DNA from: Saccharothrix violaceirubra
GTDB taxonomy: Bacteria > Actinomycetota > Actinomycetes > Mycobacteriales > Pseudonocardiaceae
Assembly: GCF_014203755.1 (NCBI RefSeq)
Contig: NZ_JACHJS010000001.1
Coordinates: 4,712,001-4,776,000 of the forward strand
Direction of reading: 5' to 3'
Length of the DNA: 64,000 nucleotides
The position numbers were made by a program, and so were the translations under genes. Each line of letters begins with the position of its first letter. Within the stretch, counting starts at the first letter, position 1. This document shows positions 28,448 to 36,862 of this stretch, in pieces. The notes beneath the pieces are model-generated. The model did not search any database. It was not told the origin of the DNA and worked only from the letters and a program-made list of their open reading frames with translations.

Positions 28448-29254
28448 TCAGCCGAAGCGCCCGTTCACGTAGTCCGCCGTCCGCGGGTCGACCGGATCGG
28501 AGAAGACCGTCGAAGTGCGGCCCTGCTCCACGATGTGGCCCGGGGTCCCGTCCTCGGCGAGGAAGAACGCGCAGTGCTGCGACACGCGTGCCGCCTGCTG
28601 CATGTTGTGGGTGACGATCACGATCGTCACCTCGGTCCGCAGGTCCGCGATGGTCTCCTCGACCCGCCGCGTGGACGTCGGGTCCAGCGCCGAGCAGGGC
28701 TCGTCCATCAGCAGCACGTCCGGCCGCACGGCCAACGACCGGGCGATGCACAACCGCTGCTGCTGCCCGCCCGACAACGCACCGCCGGGCTGCCGCAGCC
28801 GGTCGCGGACCTCCTTCCACAACCCGGCCCGGGTGAGGCACTCCTCGACCAGCGACTCGCGCTCGGCGCGCGACACCGACGTCCCCGTCAGCTTCAGCCC
28901 CGCCGTCACGTTGTCCGCGATCGACATCGCCGGGAACGGGTTGGGCTTCTGGAAGACCATGCCGATGCGACGGCGGGTCTCGGTGATCCGGCGGCCCGGT
29001 TCGTAGATGTCCTGGCCGTCCAACAGGACCGAGCCCGCCAGGGACGCCGCCGGCACCAGCTCGTGCATCCGGTTGAGGATGCGCAGGAACGTCGACTTGC
29101 CGCAGCCCGAGGGTCCGATCAACGCGGTCACCTCGCCCGCGCCCATGGTCAGCGAAACCCGGTCCAGCACCTTGCGCTGACCGAACCACGCCGACACGTC
29201 CACGGCCGCCAACGTCGCGCCCAGCGTCAGTTCCAGGTCCACTTCGGTCTGCAC
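28448..29254 (-). CDS. pstB: Phosphate ABC transporter ATP-binding protein
   Basis: A 268-residue ATPase that powers the high-affinity phosphate importer. Walker [10 protein letters not shown], the Q-loop in [14 protein letters not shown], signature LSGGQQQR, Walker [14 protein letters not shown] and the H-loop THN are intact, and the NPFP and CSALDP forms are typical of PstB. It is separated from pstC-pstA-pstS by about 3 kb of other genes and has its own divergent promoter region with GTTCACC repeats. As no second pstB is visible, it presumably serves the PstCA permease at 36859-38936. Confidence 0.93.
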   Translation of the reverse strand: MQTEVDLELTLGATLAAVDVSAWFGQRKVLDRVSLTMGAGEVTALIGPSGCGKSTFLRILNRMHELVPAASLAGSVLLDGQDIYEPGRRITETRRRIGMVFQKPNPFPAMSIADNVTAGLKLTGTSVSRAERESLVEECLTRAGLWKEVRDRLRQPGGALSGGQQQRLCIARSLAVRPDVLLMDEPCSALDPTSTRRVEETIADLRTEVTIVIVTHNMQQAARVSQHCAFFLAEDGTPGHIVEQGRTSTVFSDPVDPRTADYVNGRFG

Positions 29255-29300
29255 GAGCGCGAGCCTAAAGCACCCGACGGCACCCGAAAGCGAACAGCGA

Positions 29301-29425
29301 GTTCACCACGCATGACCGGAAAACGGGTTGGCTGCGCGTTCACCACGCGGGCGTGGTGCGAAAGCGCAACCTTTCCCGGCCGGTGGTGGTCCACGCGACC
29401 TGACGTGAGGCACCGTTCACATCGC
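29301..29425. promoter_or_regulatory. PHO-type boxes in the pstB / PstS-like divergent promoter region
   Basis: GTTCACCACGC occurs twice as an exact 11-base direct repeat (29301-29311 and 29338-29348), with a third variant GTTCACATCGC at 29415-29425. GTTCACC-type repeats are the known binding units of actinobacterial phosphate response regulators (PhoP/RegX3). The second copy is also half of a perfect palindrome CACCACGC-GG-GCGTGGTG (29341-29358). The region lies between the pstB start (29254) and the PstS-like start (29462), so phosphate-starvation control of both is likely. Confidence 0.7.
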
Positions 29426-29461
29426 AGCAGGAAACCGTTGAGGGACAAGGAGAAACTCCCG

Positions 29462-30460
29462 ATGCGCTCCACCCTGACCAAGGCCGCCGTGCTCGTCGCC
29501 GGCCTCGCGACCTTCGTCACGCTCGGCGGCACCGCGCAGGCCGACCCCGGCGCGGGCGTCACCCCGGCCACCACCGACCTGGTCGGCGTCGGCTCGGACA
29601 CGACGCAGGGTCTGCTCAACACCCTGGGCAACCTGTACAACACCAAGACCCCCGCCCCGGCCAACAAGGTCTACTCCTGGGACGCCACGGGTTCGGCCAC
29701 CATCACGCCGAAGTCCGGTGCGCCGACGATCACCCGCCCGAACGGCTCCGGCGCCGGTGTCGCGGCCCTGATCGCCGACGGCACCACGCACAACCTCGAC
29801 TTCGCCCGTTCCTCCAGCGGCCCGAAGACCGACGGCAGCCAGGCCAACTACGCGTTCATCGAGTTCGCCCGCGACACGGTCACCTACGCGACCGCGACCA
29901 CCTCCAGCGTCCCCACCACGCTGACCACGCTGGCGCTGAACAAGCTGTACGGCTCGGCCGCGGGCAGCGTGGACTGCAACCGCAACGCCTACCTGCCGCA
30001 GGCCGGTTCCGGCACGCGGTCGTTCTTCCTCGCGAGCATCGGCCTGACCACGCCGGGCACCTGCGCCAAGGACACCTTCGCCGGTGCCCCGGTGCAGGAG
30101 CACAGCGCGGCCCCGCTCGTCGGTGACCCGAACGCCGTCGCGCCGTTCTCGGTCGGCCGTGCGATCGGCCTGGCCGGCATCAAGGTCAACACGATCGACG
30201 ACTCGGTCCGCCCGACCGGCAAGGCGCCCGCCGTCACCGCGCGCGTCAGCCCGACCACCGGCCAGACCGTGACCTCCGGCGGCGTCGTCGCGTACGACCG
30301 CCCGCTGTTCAACGTGATCCGCAAGGCGGACAAGACCGTCGCCAAGTTCTCGGGCTTCTTCGGCTCGCTGGGCTACATCTGCACGAACGCCAACGCCAAG
30401 GCGGCCATCGACGCGGCCGGCTTCCGCCGCGCCCCGGGCTGCGGCACCGACCGCAACTGA
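29462..30460 (+). CDS. PstS-like secreted phosphate-binding-family protein
   Basis: A 332-residue secreted protein of the periplasmic-binding type-2 (PBP-like) fold. A signal peptide runs to AQADPG. The mature part contains glycine/serine loops expected to hold an oxyanion (VGVGSDTTQG, NGSGAGVAALI, AGSGTRSFFLA), as in PstS. It has no lipobox and no membrane anchor, so it is released or held by another factor. AAGGAG precedes the ATG. Divergence from pstB across PHO boxes suggests induction by phosphate limitation. It differs from classical PstS in length and may bind phosphate or a phosphorylated ligand. Confidence 0.82.
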   Translation: MRSTLTKAAVLVAGLATFVTLGGTAQADPGAGVTPATTDLVGVGSDTTQGLLNTLGNLYNTKTPAPANKVYSWDATGSATITPKSGAPTITRPNGSGAGVAALIADGTTHNLDFARSSSGPKTDGSQANYAFIEFARDTVTYATATTSSVPTTLTTLALNKLYGSAAGSVDCNRNAYLPQAGSGTRSFFLASIGLTTPGTCAKDTFAGAPVQEHSAAPLVGDPNAVAPFSVGRAIGLAGIKVNTIDDSVRPTGKAPAVTARVSPTTGQTVTSGGVVAYDRPLFNVIRKADKTVAKFSGFFGSLGYICTNANAKAAIDAAGFRRAPGCGTDRN

Positions 30461-30476
30461 CGCCCCACCTCCTCCC

Positions 30477-30508
30477 GAGCCCGGCGGCCCGACAGGGTCG
30501 CCGGGCTC
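30477..30508. terminator. Hairpin after the PstS-like gene
   Basis: Ten-base perfect arms GAGCCCGGCG and CGCCGGGCTC with a 12-base loop, 17 bases past the stop at 30460 and 38 bases before the next gene. It may terminate or attenuate read-through into the downstream gene. Confidence 0.6.
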
Positions 30509-30545
30509 ACCCGAATCCCGAATCCGCCGCTGTGAAAGGAAAGTC

Positions 30546-31535
30546 ATGCGTTCCCTCGCCGTCCTCGGCATCACCGCCGTCCTGATCGCCGTCCCCACGA
30601 CGACCGCCCAGGCCGCGCCCGCCCCGATCACCGTCCCCGGCTACGAGTTCAGCCTGATCGGCGAGTACGGCCTCGCCGGTCTGACCAGATACCAGGGCAC
30701 GGTGGTCGGCGGTATCACCGGCGCCGACTACGACCAGGCCACGGGCGAGTTCCGCCTGCTGTCGGGCGACCGCGACAACGCCCGGTTCTACACCGGTTCG
30801 CTGAGCCTGTCCGGCGCGTGCCCGAAGCCGAAGATCACCGGCGTCTCCCGCCTGCGCGGCACGTCCGCCGGCGTCGACCCGCAGGCACTGCGCTACGACA
30901 CCGCGACCGGCAACGTCCTGTGGGCCGACGCCGGTTCCGTGACGAAGAAGCTCGACCCGTCGGTCCGCGAGGCCGACAAGAAGGGCAACGCCGTCGCCCG
31001 CTTCGCCACGCCCGACGTGCAGAAGGTCGGTGTGCAGAAAGGCTTGTCGCTCAGCGGCCTGGCCCTCACGGTCGACGGCGTCGCGGTCCTGACCACGACC
31101 CGCGGCCCGCTGGCGCAGGACGGCACCCTGATCCGCTTCACGCTGCACGACCGCGCGTCGGGCGACCCGCTGGTGCAGTTCGCGTACGGGTCCGACACGG
31201 GCGCCGAGGTCACCGAACTGCTGGCCGTCACCGAGACCCGCTTCCTGGTGCTGGAGCGCACCGGCCGGGACGCGAAGCTCTACGAGGTCGACTTCGCCAA
31301 CGGTGCCACGAACATCGCGGACGTCCCGGCCCTGGCCGGCGAGCAGGTCGACACCCTGTCCAAGCGCCTCGTGCTGGACGTCTCGCGGCTCGGCGTGCGG
31401 ACCGACGAGCTGGAGGCCCTCACGTGGGGCCCGGTGCGGGCCGACGGTGCCCGCAGCCTGATCTTCGTGTCGGACAACCACCTGAAGGCGACCAAGCGCA
31501 CCCAGCTGATCGCCGTGAAGGCCGTCGTGAGCTGA
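30546..31535 (+). CDS. Secreted esterase-like-activity-of-phytase family protein
   Basis: A 329-residue exported protein (signal peptide to AQAAPAP). It shows the layout of the esterase-like-activity-of-phytase family, a beta-propeller-like fold: YQGTVVGGITGADYDQATGEFRLLSGDRDNARFY-type opening (residues about 45-82), GVDPQALRYD, LSLSGLALTVDG, FLVLERTG and DELEALTWGP. Members are described as acting on phytate or other phosphate esters, which fits the phosphate context, but activity is not evident from motifs alone. AAAGGAAA precedes the ATG. Confidence 0.78.
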   Translation: MRSLAVLGITAVLIAVPTTTAQAAPAPITVPGYEFSLIGEYGLAGLTRYQGTVVGGITGADYDQATGEFRLLSGDRDNARFYTGSLSLSGACPKPKITGVSRLRGTSAGVDPQALRYDTATGNVLWADAGSVTKKLDPSVREADKKGNAVARFATPDVQKVGVQKGLSLSGLALTVDGVAVLTTTRGPLAQDGTLIRFTLHDRASGDPLVQFAYGSDTGAEVTELLAVTETRFLVLERTGRDAKLYEVDFANGATNIADVPALAGEQVDTLSKRLVLDVSRLGVRTDELEALTWGPVRADGARSLIFVSDNHLKATKRTQLIAVKAVVS

Positions 31536-31550
31536 AGACTCTCCCTCAGA

Positions 31551-31581
31551 GGGCTCCCCGACGACCAGCGGGGAGCCCTTT
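31551..31581. terminator. Intrinsic terminator
   Basis: Ten-base perfect stem GGGCTCCCCG / CGGGGAGCCC with an eight-base loop followed by TTT, 16 bases after the stop of the gene ending at 31535. Confidence 0.85.
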
Positions 31582-31655
31582 GCCGTCACGTAGCCCGATC
31601 GGGGTGATCTGCGGCGAAGTCCCCGTCCCGGAGGAACCCGGCGGGAGTGCACCGC

Positions 31656-31880
31656 TCAGCCTTCGCTCGAAGGCCCGTCCGAAGGGCTCTGCGGAATCAG
31701 CTTCGCGAGTTCCGGGTCACGTGCCAACATCGAAAGAATGAGAGTCACCCCGCGATGGGTCTCCTCGACCTGCGCGACCAACTTCTCGACCTGAATCTGC
31801 TGAATCCCCTCGACCTGCTTGAGGCGGGTCTCCAGAGCCCTGATACGGGCGTCCAGATTGCGACCGTTCACGACGCTCAT
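31656..31880 (-). CDS. Small coiled-coil hypothetical protein
   Basis: A 74-residue protein. Residues 8-60 form a predicted coiled coil with heptad spacing of Ile/Leu/Val (RNLDARIRALETRLKQVEGI, then VEKLVAQVEETHRGV). The C-terminus is a short Pro/Ser tail. There is no signal peptide. It lies alone between two terminators, with a start ATG at 31880. I do not recognise a family; oligomerisation is the only supported property. Confidence 0.6.
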   Translation of the reverse strand: MSVVNGRNLDARIRALETRLKQVEGIQQIQVEKLVAQVEETHRGVTLILSMLARDPELAKLIPQSPSDGPSSEG

Positions 31881-31930
31881 GGACCGATGATACCGGCCAC
31901 CTCTTCGGCTTCGCCTGGCCGAGAAGTGGC

Positions 31931-31958
31931 AAAGCCCCCGGAATCCGCCGGGGGCTTT
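31931..31958. terminator. Bidirectional intrinsic terminator of the pst/surface operon
   Basis: Eleven-base perfect arms AAAGCCCCCGG and CCGGGGGCTTT with a six-base loop. The A/T ends serve both directions. It lies 15 bases past the stop of the sortase-like gene, the last gene of the minus-strand pstC operon. Confidence 0.88.
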
Positions 31959-31972
31959 GTCACACGAATAGA

Positions 31973-32803
31973 TCAGAGCAGGTTAGGCATCACGACCACG
32001 GCCACGTGCTCGTACACCTGCCAGGAAGCCCCCAACAACACGGGAAACCCGACCAGCCAGGTCTCCCAACGCCCCCAGCGCACGGCCGCCCACGCGACAC
32101 CCACCACGGCCGCCAACAACACCTGCAACCACAACACCAGCGGCACCAGGCCGGACGAGTCGTGCGCCAACACGTCCTCCTCCTTGCCCACCAACGAAGG
32201 CCGCGGCCCGGCCGGCACCGGGACATCCAACAAGGTGGCGTCCACGTACACCGACCGCTCGGCCCGCAACGGCAACCCCAGCACGTCACCCCCCTCGGCG
32301 GTCACGAGCACCAACCGCCCGACCCCCTTCCCCGGCGACGGCGGCACCGGATCACCGGACCGCCGCACCCCGTCGACCCGGTAGGTGAACCGCCCCTGCC
32401 CGGTCGTCGCCACGATCTCGTCCCCGGCCCGCAACGCCGTCACATCCCGAAAAGGCGCCCCGAACGTCACCGCCCGCCCCATCAACACCGACACCCCGGC
32501 CTGCCCCGGCAACGGACTGGTCCGCCGATGCCCCGGCCCGTCCAGCAACTGCGCACCGGCCGTGCCCTCCACCACCACCTGGGTGATCCGCAACCCCGGG
32601 ACCGACAGCACCGCCACCGGCCGACCGGGTTCGATCGCGCCACTGAACGGCATTTCGATCCCGGCCAACTCCTCACGGGCCTGCGCGTACAGCACGTCCT
32701 GGGCCCGCTCGTACCGCACAGGCCCCACCAGCAGCAGGTAGGCGGCGAAGTTCAACAGCAGCAACGAAAGCGACAGCAGCACGACCGTCACAGGGGATCT
32801 CAT
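31973..32803 (-). CDS. Sortase-fold membrane protein lacking the catalytic His and Cys (pseudo-sortase)
   Basis: A 276-residue protein with an N-terminal membrane segment (VTVVLLSLSLLLLNFAAYLLL), an extracellular sortase domain and two more C-terminal membrane segments (VPLVLWLQVLLAAVVGVAWA and following). The sortase-like segments VVVEGTAGAQLLDGPGH, TFGAPFRDVTALRAGDEI and RLVLVT are clear. The AGHR motif that carries catalytic His reads LMGRAV, and the TLTTC motif that carries Cys reads VLVTAEGG. Transpeptidation is therefore not expected. The ATG overlaps the preceding 825-residue gene by four bases. A binding or scaffold role for the neighbouring surface proteins is inference. Confidence 0.82.
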   Translation of the reverse strand: MRSPVTVVLLSLSLLLLNFAAYLLLVGPVRYERAQDVLYAQAREELAGIEMPFSGAIEPGRPVAVLSVPGLRITQVVVEGTAGAQLLDGPGHRRTSPLPGQAGVSVLMGRAVTFGAPFRDVTALRAGDEIVATTGQGRFTYRVDGVRRSGDPVPPSPGKGVGRLVLVTAEGGDVLGLPLRAERSVYVDATLLDVPVPAGPRPSLVGKEEDVLAHDSSGLVPLVLWLQVLLAAVVGVAWAAVRWGRWETWLVGFPVLLGASWQVYEHVAVVVMPNLL

Positions 32804-35277
32804 CGCCGGAACAGCCCGCCGAAGAACCGCCGCACCGGGTGGCCGGGCGTCGCGACGACCGTCGCCAACGGCGCCATCACCCCGGCCAACACCCCGAGCC
32901 CCAACAACCCCGGCAGCAACCACCGCCCGGCGGACGAGGACTCGACGCGCGTGGCCGCGCTCGTCACCGGACGCGCCGACGACGTCACCACACTGGGCTG
33001 GGCCGACACCGAAGTGGTCGCGACGGGTGCCGCCGGAGCGACCGCCGGCCGGGCAGCGGCGGCGACCGCGGACCCCCGCCCGGACGGGTTCGACACGACG
33101 CTCTGCGGCGCGGGCGGCACGTCGCCCTTCTGCTCCCGCACCGCACGCGCCACCACCCGCGCCTGCTCCCGCAACGGCTCGGGCAACGGCAGGTACCCCA
33201 CGGGCAACTGCCCCACGCCCACACCGGCCTGCTGACCCGCCCCGGCGGCGTACTCCAGGAACGCCGCGTACCGCTCCCCCTCGCCGGCGGGCAGCCCGCG
33301 AGTCGGCACGGCCGCGTACACCAGCACCGTCCCCGGGTAGGCCCGCCCGTCGGTGCGGGTGTGGTCGATCGTCAGCACGCCCGTCCGCTCGTCCAGCACG
33401 GTCGTCGCCACGCCGAACGTCAACGACTCGGGCGTGGGCACGACGAACTCCCCGGTCCGCGATCGCAATGCCGCCGAGGGCAGCCCGAACACCAGGCTGT
33501 CGCCCAGATCCGTGATCGCCAGCAACGCCCGGTTGCCGGTCTGCTGCCGTTCGGGCCGCTTGTAGACCAGCTTGCCGTTGTCGATCGTCTCGTTCGTGGT
33601 CGCGGTGGGCCGGGCCTGGACCAGCGCCACGGCCGCGCCCACCACCGACGCCACCTGGTTGGCCACCAGGTTGAACCAGAGCTGTTCCTTGTAGGTCGGC
33701 GAGTTCGCCGGGACCCTCCAGTCGTCCCGCAGCTCGAACCGGTCGTAGGGCAGCACCTGGGCCGCGAACTTGGGGTTGATCTTCATGCCCCACCGGTCCG
33801 GCGTGCCGCCCAGGAACGCCAACGCCTCGGCGTCACTGGCGATGTAGGCGGTCAACGCCCAGGTCAGGTCCATGTCACCCTGCACGGCCACGGGGTAGGC
33901 CGACGGCGCCACGTTGATGTCGCGCAGCCGCAGCCCCCCGTTGACCTCCACCAGCTCGGGGTCGTTGCCCCACCAGGTGGGGTTGCCCGAGATCGCCGGG
34001 TGGGTCTCGATGCCCGGCGCCGCGCCCGTGTAGGACTGGGTCAGCATCTTCAGCAACAACCTGGGTGTCAGCTTGAGGTCGAGAACCTCGCGCCCGTCCG
34101 CGTCGTCGAGCACGAAGCTCACCGAGAACCCGGACACCGCGACCGGCGCGTGCCCGACCGGCGCCCCTTCGACCGCGGCCACGGGTCGCGACGTGAGCAC
34201 GGCGTTCACGCCGTCGGCCCGCCGTTCCCGCAGGTTCGCGGTGAACTGGCGACGCGCGTCACCTTCACCCAACGACGTGTACCCGAGCTTGAACAGGTTG
34301 CCGTCCAGGCAGAACTTGGGCCGCCACGACGCCATCAACTGGCCCAGGTAGGGCGAGCCGGTCAACGTCGTCTCCGACCGGTCGTCCGCCGTGCACACCT
34401 GCGGGCTCTTGCGGAACGACAGCGGGAACGCGAACCGCCGACCCCAGTTCGTCGGCGTCTTCCACGTGGACGCGTCGCGCATCGACGAGTAGTCGGTGGC
34501 GTGCGGCAGGCAGCCCGCCTTCCACTCGTCGAGCAGGATCTGGTCCTCGGGCACGCAGTTCGGATCGCCGACCGGCACGACCACCAGCGAGCACGCGTTC
34601 ACGTCCGAGCACCCGACGCTGGGCATCTGGTCGGCGGTCAGCAGTTCGATGTCCGCGGATCCGGTGCCGTCGGCTCGGGTCTCGCCGATCAACGTCGGCG
34701 GCAGCACGAAGTTGTACGTGTCCTGCGACAGGTCCGGCGGCGGGCCGGGCAGCACGCTGCCGTCGGGCCACGCCACCGGGTGCCCGGTGGCCGGGTCGAC
34801 CTCGACCTGGTCCCACGAGTAGCGCTTGCCGTCGCGCGCGGTGAACGACATGACCGTGTACAGGTTCAGGCCGATGTCGCCGAAGTCGCCGAACAGCACC
34901 GGATCGTAGGGCTGCGCGTCGTTGAACGTGGCGGGCTCCATGCCGCGCCCGGCCGCCCAGCAGTTCTCGCGCTTGACGTCGGCCGGGGCGCCCCAGCACT
35001 GCATCACGACGACCGGGTAGCTCGCGCCGACGCCGGACCCGGCCGTGGGCCGCAGTCCCGACCACGACACCTTCACCCGCTGGCGCACCAGGTCGGCGGT
35101 CTGCGACACGGTCACCGACCCCTCGGCCGGGCCGCCGGAGTTGTAGTGCTCGTCGAACGTCTGCGTGGCCGTGACCGGTTCACCGCTGCCCGCCCCGGGC
35201 ACGACCACCTCGGCGGCGGCGGGCGCGGAGAGCCCGACCAGCACGAAAACCAGTCCCAACAGGACAGTCCTGCGCAT
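32800..35277 (-). CDS. Large secreted, C-terminally membrane-anchored protein of the pst operon
   Basis: An 825-residue protein with a signal peptide (to AAAEVVV), a long extracellular region and a single C-terminal membrane helix (WLLPGLLGLGVLAGVMAPL) ending in a basic tail. The helix follows a Pro/Ala/Ser/Thr-rich stalk of about 90 residues. The ectodomain has Cys pairs around MQCWG/ENCWAAG and VGCSDVNACS, and a central part whose placement suggests a PBP-type ligand-binding fold, although no clear phosphate motif is visible. There is no LPXTG signal. It lies one base after pstS and overlaps the sortase-like gene, so it is co-translated with both. Function unknown; surface capture of phosphate compounds is inferred. 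Confidence 0.78.
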   Translation of the reverse strand: MRRTVLLGLVFVLVGLSAPAAAEVVVPGAGSGEPVTATQTFDEHYNSGGPAEGSVTVSQTADLVRQRVKVSWSGLRPTAGSGVGASYPVVVMQCWGAPADVKRENCWAAGRGMEPATFNDAQPYDPVLFGDFGDIGLNLYTVMSFTARDGKRYSWDQVEVDPATGHPVAWPDGSVLPGPPPDLSQDTYNFVLPPTLIGETRADGTGSADIELLTADQMPSVGCSDVNACSLVVVPVGDPNCVPEDQILLDEWKAGCLPHATDYSSMRDASTWKTPTNWGRRFAFPLSFRKSPQVCTADDRSETTLTGSPYLGQLMASWRPKFCLDGNLFKLGYTSLGEGDARRQFTANLRERRADGVNAVLTSRPVAAVEGAPVGHAPVAVSGFSVSFVLDDADGREVLDLKLTPRLLLKMLTQSYTGAAPGIETHPAISGNPTWWGNDPELVEVNGGLRLRDINVAPSAYPVAVQGDMDLTWALTAYIASDAEALAFLGGTPDRWGMKINPKFAAQVLPYDRFELRDDWRVPANSPTYKEQLWFNLVANQVASVVGAAVALVQARPTATTNETIDNGKLVYKRPERQQTGNRALLAITDLGDSLVFGLPSAALRSRTGEFVVPTPESLTFGVATTVLDERTGVLTIDHTRTDGRAYPGTVLVYAAVPTRGLPAGEGERYAAFLEYAAGAGQQAGVGVGQLPVGYLPLPEPLREQARVVARAVREQKGDVPPAPQSVVSNPSGRGSAVAAAARPAVAPAAPVATTSVSAQPSVVTSSARPVTSAATRVESSSAGRWLLPGLLGLGVLAGVMAPLATVVATPGHPVRRFFGGLFRR

Positions 35278-35278
35278 C

Positions 35279-36862
35279 TCATCCCCCCTGGGAGCGCCGA
35301 CGCATGACCGCGCGGGCGACGAACGTGGGCACCACCAGCACGAGCACCAACTCCACGGCCGCGAGCACGGTCAGCGCCCGGTCGCCCGCGTCCGACCGGG
35401 AGGCGGCCAGCTCCACCGCGTTCCCGGTGGCCGAGGACGTCCCGTCCTGGCCCTGCTGCCCGACCGCGAGACCGGTCACCGGGTCGACGCCCGCGTCGGG
35501 CTGCCCGTCGCCGTCGAGGTCCCGCGCCGGGGTCTGGCCGTTCGCGGACGCCTGCCCCTCGGTGCCGGCCTGGCCGTTGGACGAGGACTGCCCGTTGCCC
35601 TGCGGCCCCGAGGTGCCGCACGGCCCGGCGCCGACCTTGTCGCACGGCTCGGGCATGGGCGCGGTCTTGGCGAGCTTGTTGCTGTTCGGGTCCGCGGGGT
35701 CGAAGGTCGGGTTGTCGCAGCCCTCTGGCCGCAGGTCGGTCTGCTCCGCGCCCGGGACCCGTTTGACCTGCTCGAACCCGGCCTGCACCAGGTTCAACGG
35801 CAACGGCGAGTACCCCAGCGCGCCCATCTTCTTCTGCCCGCCGCACAGGAAGTACCGCGCGAACGCCGACAGCGTCCGCCCCGAGTCGCGGGTGGTCTTC
35901 CCGTCCTCGGACGTCGGCAGGATCATGTACGAGTAGGAGGACAGCGGGTAGGTGCGCGCGTCCGGGCTGCGGTACACGTCGTCGAGGATCTGCGTCAGGT
36001 AGGTCTCCTTCGAGGAGTCCCGTTCGATCCGCGCCGACTGGAGCGCGACCGCCACGTTGTAGTCGGTCGGCTCGACGAAGTAGTCCGCCGCGTTGCGCAC
36101 CTTGGCCACCGGGTAGTCCAGCGCGCGGGCGTAGGAGTACTCGACGTACCCGATGGCGCCCTCGCCGTACTCGGCCGAGATGTACCCGGCCATCTGGCTG
36201 GACCCGCTCTGCGCGACCGCGTTGCCGAACGTCGGGTAGTACGACGTGAGCCCGCACGGCTTGGAGGCGTTGACGTTCTCGGCGAAGAACGGGCAGTACC
36301 GGTCGCCGTGCTGCTTGGACATCCAGAGCGTGAACTGGGCCGTGGTGCCCGAGCCGTCGGACCGCACCACGGGCACGATCTTCTTGCTGGGCAGGCGGCG
36401 GCCGTTGTTGTCCTCGGTGATCTGGTCGTCGTTCCAGTTCGTGATCGCGCCGGTGAAGATCCTCGTGATCGTGTCGCCGCGCAGCCGCAGGTCGCGGACC
36501 AGCTTGCCGTTGATCGTGACGTGGTACATGAACGCCGTGCCGCCCGCGACGATCGGCATGTAGGCGAACGGGCGGCCGTTGGCGTCGTCGGCGTTGCCGG
36601 TGGTCGGGTCGACGCCCTGGAACGGGATCTCCGACACGGCGAAGTCGTTCATCTTCTGCGCGAAGTCCAACCGGCCCGCGCTCGATCCGGTGCCCGAGTA
36701 GCTCGCGGTCAGGCCGAACGTGCTCGCGTCGGAGATCCACTGCTTGATGGCGTTCTCGCTCCACGACGAGCCCGAGCCGCGGATCGGGTAGTAACCCTGC
36801 GCGGCCTGCGCGGGGGCGGCTGCCACGAGCAGCAGCGCCACCACGAGGAAAAGGCGTTTCAC
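35279..36862 (-). CDS. pstS: Phosphate-binding protein PstS with C-terminal membrane anchor
   Basis: A 527-residue PstS. After a signal peptide (to AAPAQAAQG) come the phosphate-binding motifs IRGSGSSW and VVRSDGSGTT, in usual order for PstS. Instead of a lipobox it has a long extension after residue 390: a Gly/Gln/Ser linker, an aspartate-rich DLDGDGQPDAGVDP stretch resembling a type-3-repeat calcium loop, and a C-terminal membrane helix (LTVLAAVELVLVLVVPTFVA) with RAVMRRR inside. This makes it a tail-anchored binding protein. The GTG start overlaps the pstA stop (GTGA). It supplies phosphate to PstCA. Confidence 0.9.
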   Translation of the reverse strand: MKRLFLVVALLLVAAAPAQAAQGYYPIRGSGSSWSENAIKQWISDASTFGLTASYSGTGSSAGRLDFAQKMNDFAVSEIPFQGVDPTTGNADDANGRPFAYMPIVAGGTAFMYHVTINGKLVRDLRLRGDTITRIFTGAITNWNDDQITEDNNGRRLPSKKIVPVVRSDGSGTTAQFTLWMSKQHGDRYCPFFAENVNASKPCGLTSYYPTFGNAVAQSGSSQMAGYISAEYGEGAIGYVEYSYARALDYPVAKVRNAADYFVEPTDYNVAVALQSARIERDSSKETYLTQILDDVYRSPDARTYPLSSYSYMILPTSEDGKTTRDSGRTLSAFARYFLCGGQKKMGALGYSPLPLNLVQAGFEQVKRVPGAEQTDLRPEGCDNPTFDPADPNSNKLAKTAPMPEPCDKVGAGPCGTSGPQGNGQSSSNGQAGTEGQASANGQTPARDLDGDGQPDAGVDPVTGLAVGQQGQDGTSSATGNAVELAASRSDAGDRALTVLAAVELVLVLVVPTFVARAVMRRRSQGG

